Position numbers and translations under genes: made by a program. DNA of 13,297 nucleotides from JAZQNF01 sp045641505 (GTDB lineage: Bacteria; Bacillota; Clostridia; Lachnospirales; Bianqueaceae): positions 1 to 13,297 of the forward strand of contig JAZUHB010000001.1 in the NCBI GenBank assembly GCA_045641505.1, in the 5' to 3' direction. Shown piece by piece: positions 13,205-13,297 of this stretch; the stretch's first letter is position 1, and every line of letters starts with the position of its first letter. Under the pieces are notes generated by a model that worked only from the letters and a program-made list of their open reading frames with translations, was not told where the DNA came from and did not search any database.

Positions 13205-13297
13205 TAGTGTTTTCGTGCTCTAGTGCTTTAGTGTTATTGCGCCGCAGGCGCCGTTATTGCCGCGCCCGCGCGGCCGTTATTGCGGCACCGCCGCCGT
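13205..13297. repeat. Short tandem repeats and GC hairpins at the right edge, upstream of the oxidoreductase operon
   Basis: GTTATTGC occurs at 13233, 13253 and 13276, separated by hairpins GCGCC GCA GGCGC (13239-13251) and GCCGCGC CC GCGCGGC (13259-13274). Just before, AGTGTTTTCGTGCTCT and AGTGCTTTAGTGTTAT form an imperfect 16-bp tandem repeat. The tract runs off the window. I found no confident promoter for the oxidoreductase operon in this 120 bp. Confidence 0.65.

Noticed and set aside
1..13297. tRNA, rRNA or riboswitch
   Set aside because: Scanning for T-loop (GGTTCGAATCC-like), rRNA and common riboswitch core words by eye gave nothing convincing; a covariance-model search could still find a divergent element.

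Overview
The window looks like chromosome of a high-GC anaerobic Gram-positive bacterium of the Clostridia, probably gut- or rumen-associated. This is inferred from the gene set: a GPH-type sugar symporter, an altronate-dehydratase family protein, a small TIGR03905-type TSCPD protein, a DUF2974 (Mbeg1-like) hydrolase, and a DUF1667/FAD-oxidoreductase pair typical of Firmicutes. Strong AGGAGG-type ribosome sites and TGnTATAAT promoters agree. No phage, plasmid, transposase, cas, tRNA or rRNA gene was recognised.

Layout. 2-439 (+) is the C-terminal end of a polytopic membrane protein, possibly a GT39/ArnT-like glycosyltransferase. 431-1085 is gene-free and holds two palindromic repeat arrays. 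1181-5949 (-) is a probable sugar-acid utilisation cluster read right to left: promoter, cytosolic beta-lactamase-fold serine hydrolase, an internal terminator-like hairpin, a UxaA-family dehydratase, a GPH/MFS symporter, and a terminator. 5950-6575 is gene-free and contains a third array. 6576-9023 (+) runs promoter, TSCPD protein, alpha/beta hydrolase, Mbeg1-like hydrolase, terminator; the last two genes overlap by ATGA. 9119-9934 (-) is a lone protein with a PD-(D/E)XK nuclease-like C-terminus. 9935-10418 holds a fourth array. 10419-13176 (-) is a tight three-gene operon: FAD/NAD(P) oxidoreductase, DUF1667 protein, and class I DAHP synthase, the last coupled by an ATGA overlap, ending in a strong terminator. 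The right edge enters a fifth short-hairpin repeat tract.

Working together. The symporter probably imports a hexuronate or related sugar acid. The UxaA homologue would dehydrate an aldonate, and the serine hydrolase might remove an ester or amide from the substrate. In the right-hand operon the oxidoreductase/DUF1667 pair resembles the accessory subunits of anaerobic glycerol-3-phosphate dehydrogenase systems, but it is fused transcriptionally and translationally to the first enzyme of aromatic amino acid synthesis.

Most unusual signal. Three of the intergenic arrays (578-1085, 6095-6444, 10022-10309) are built from unrelated palindromic half-sites (TGCCAC/GTGGCA, CTACAGTA/TACTGTAG, TTGTCGTAA/TTACGACAA). 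They nevertheless share a repeat pitch of 62-64 bp. Where a copy is missing, the gap is close to twice that pitch (125-128 bp). About 63 bp is six turns of B-DNA, so equivalent sites lie on one helical face. I know of no named element with this design.
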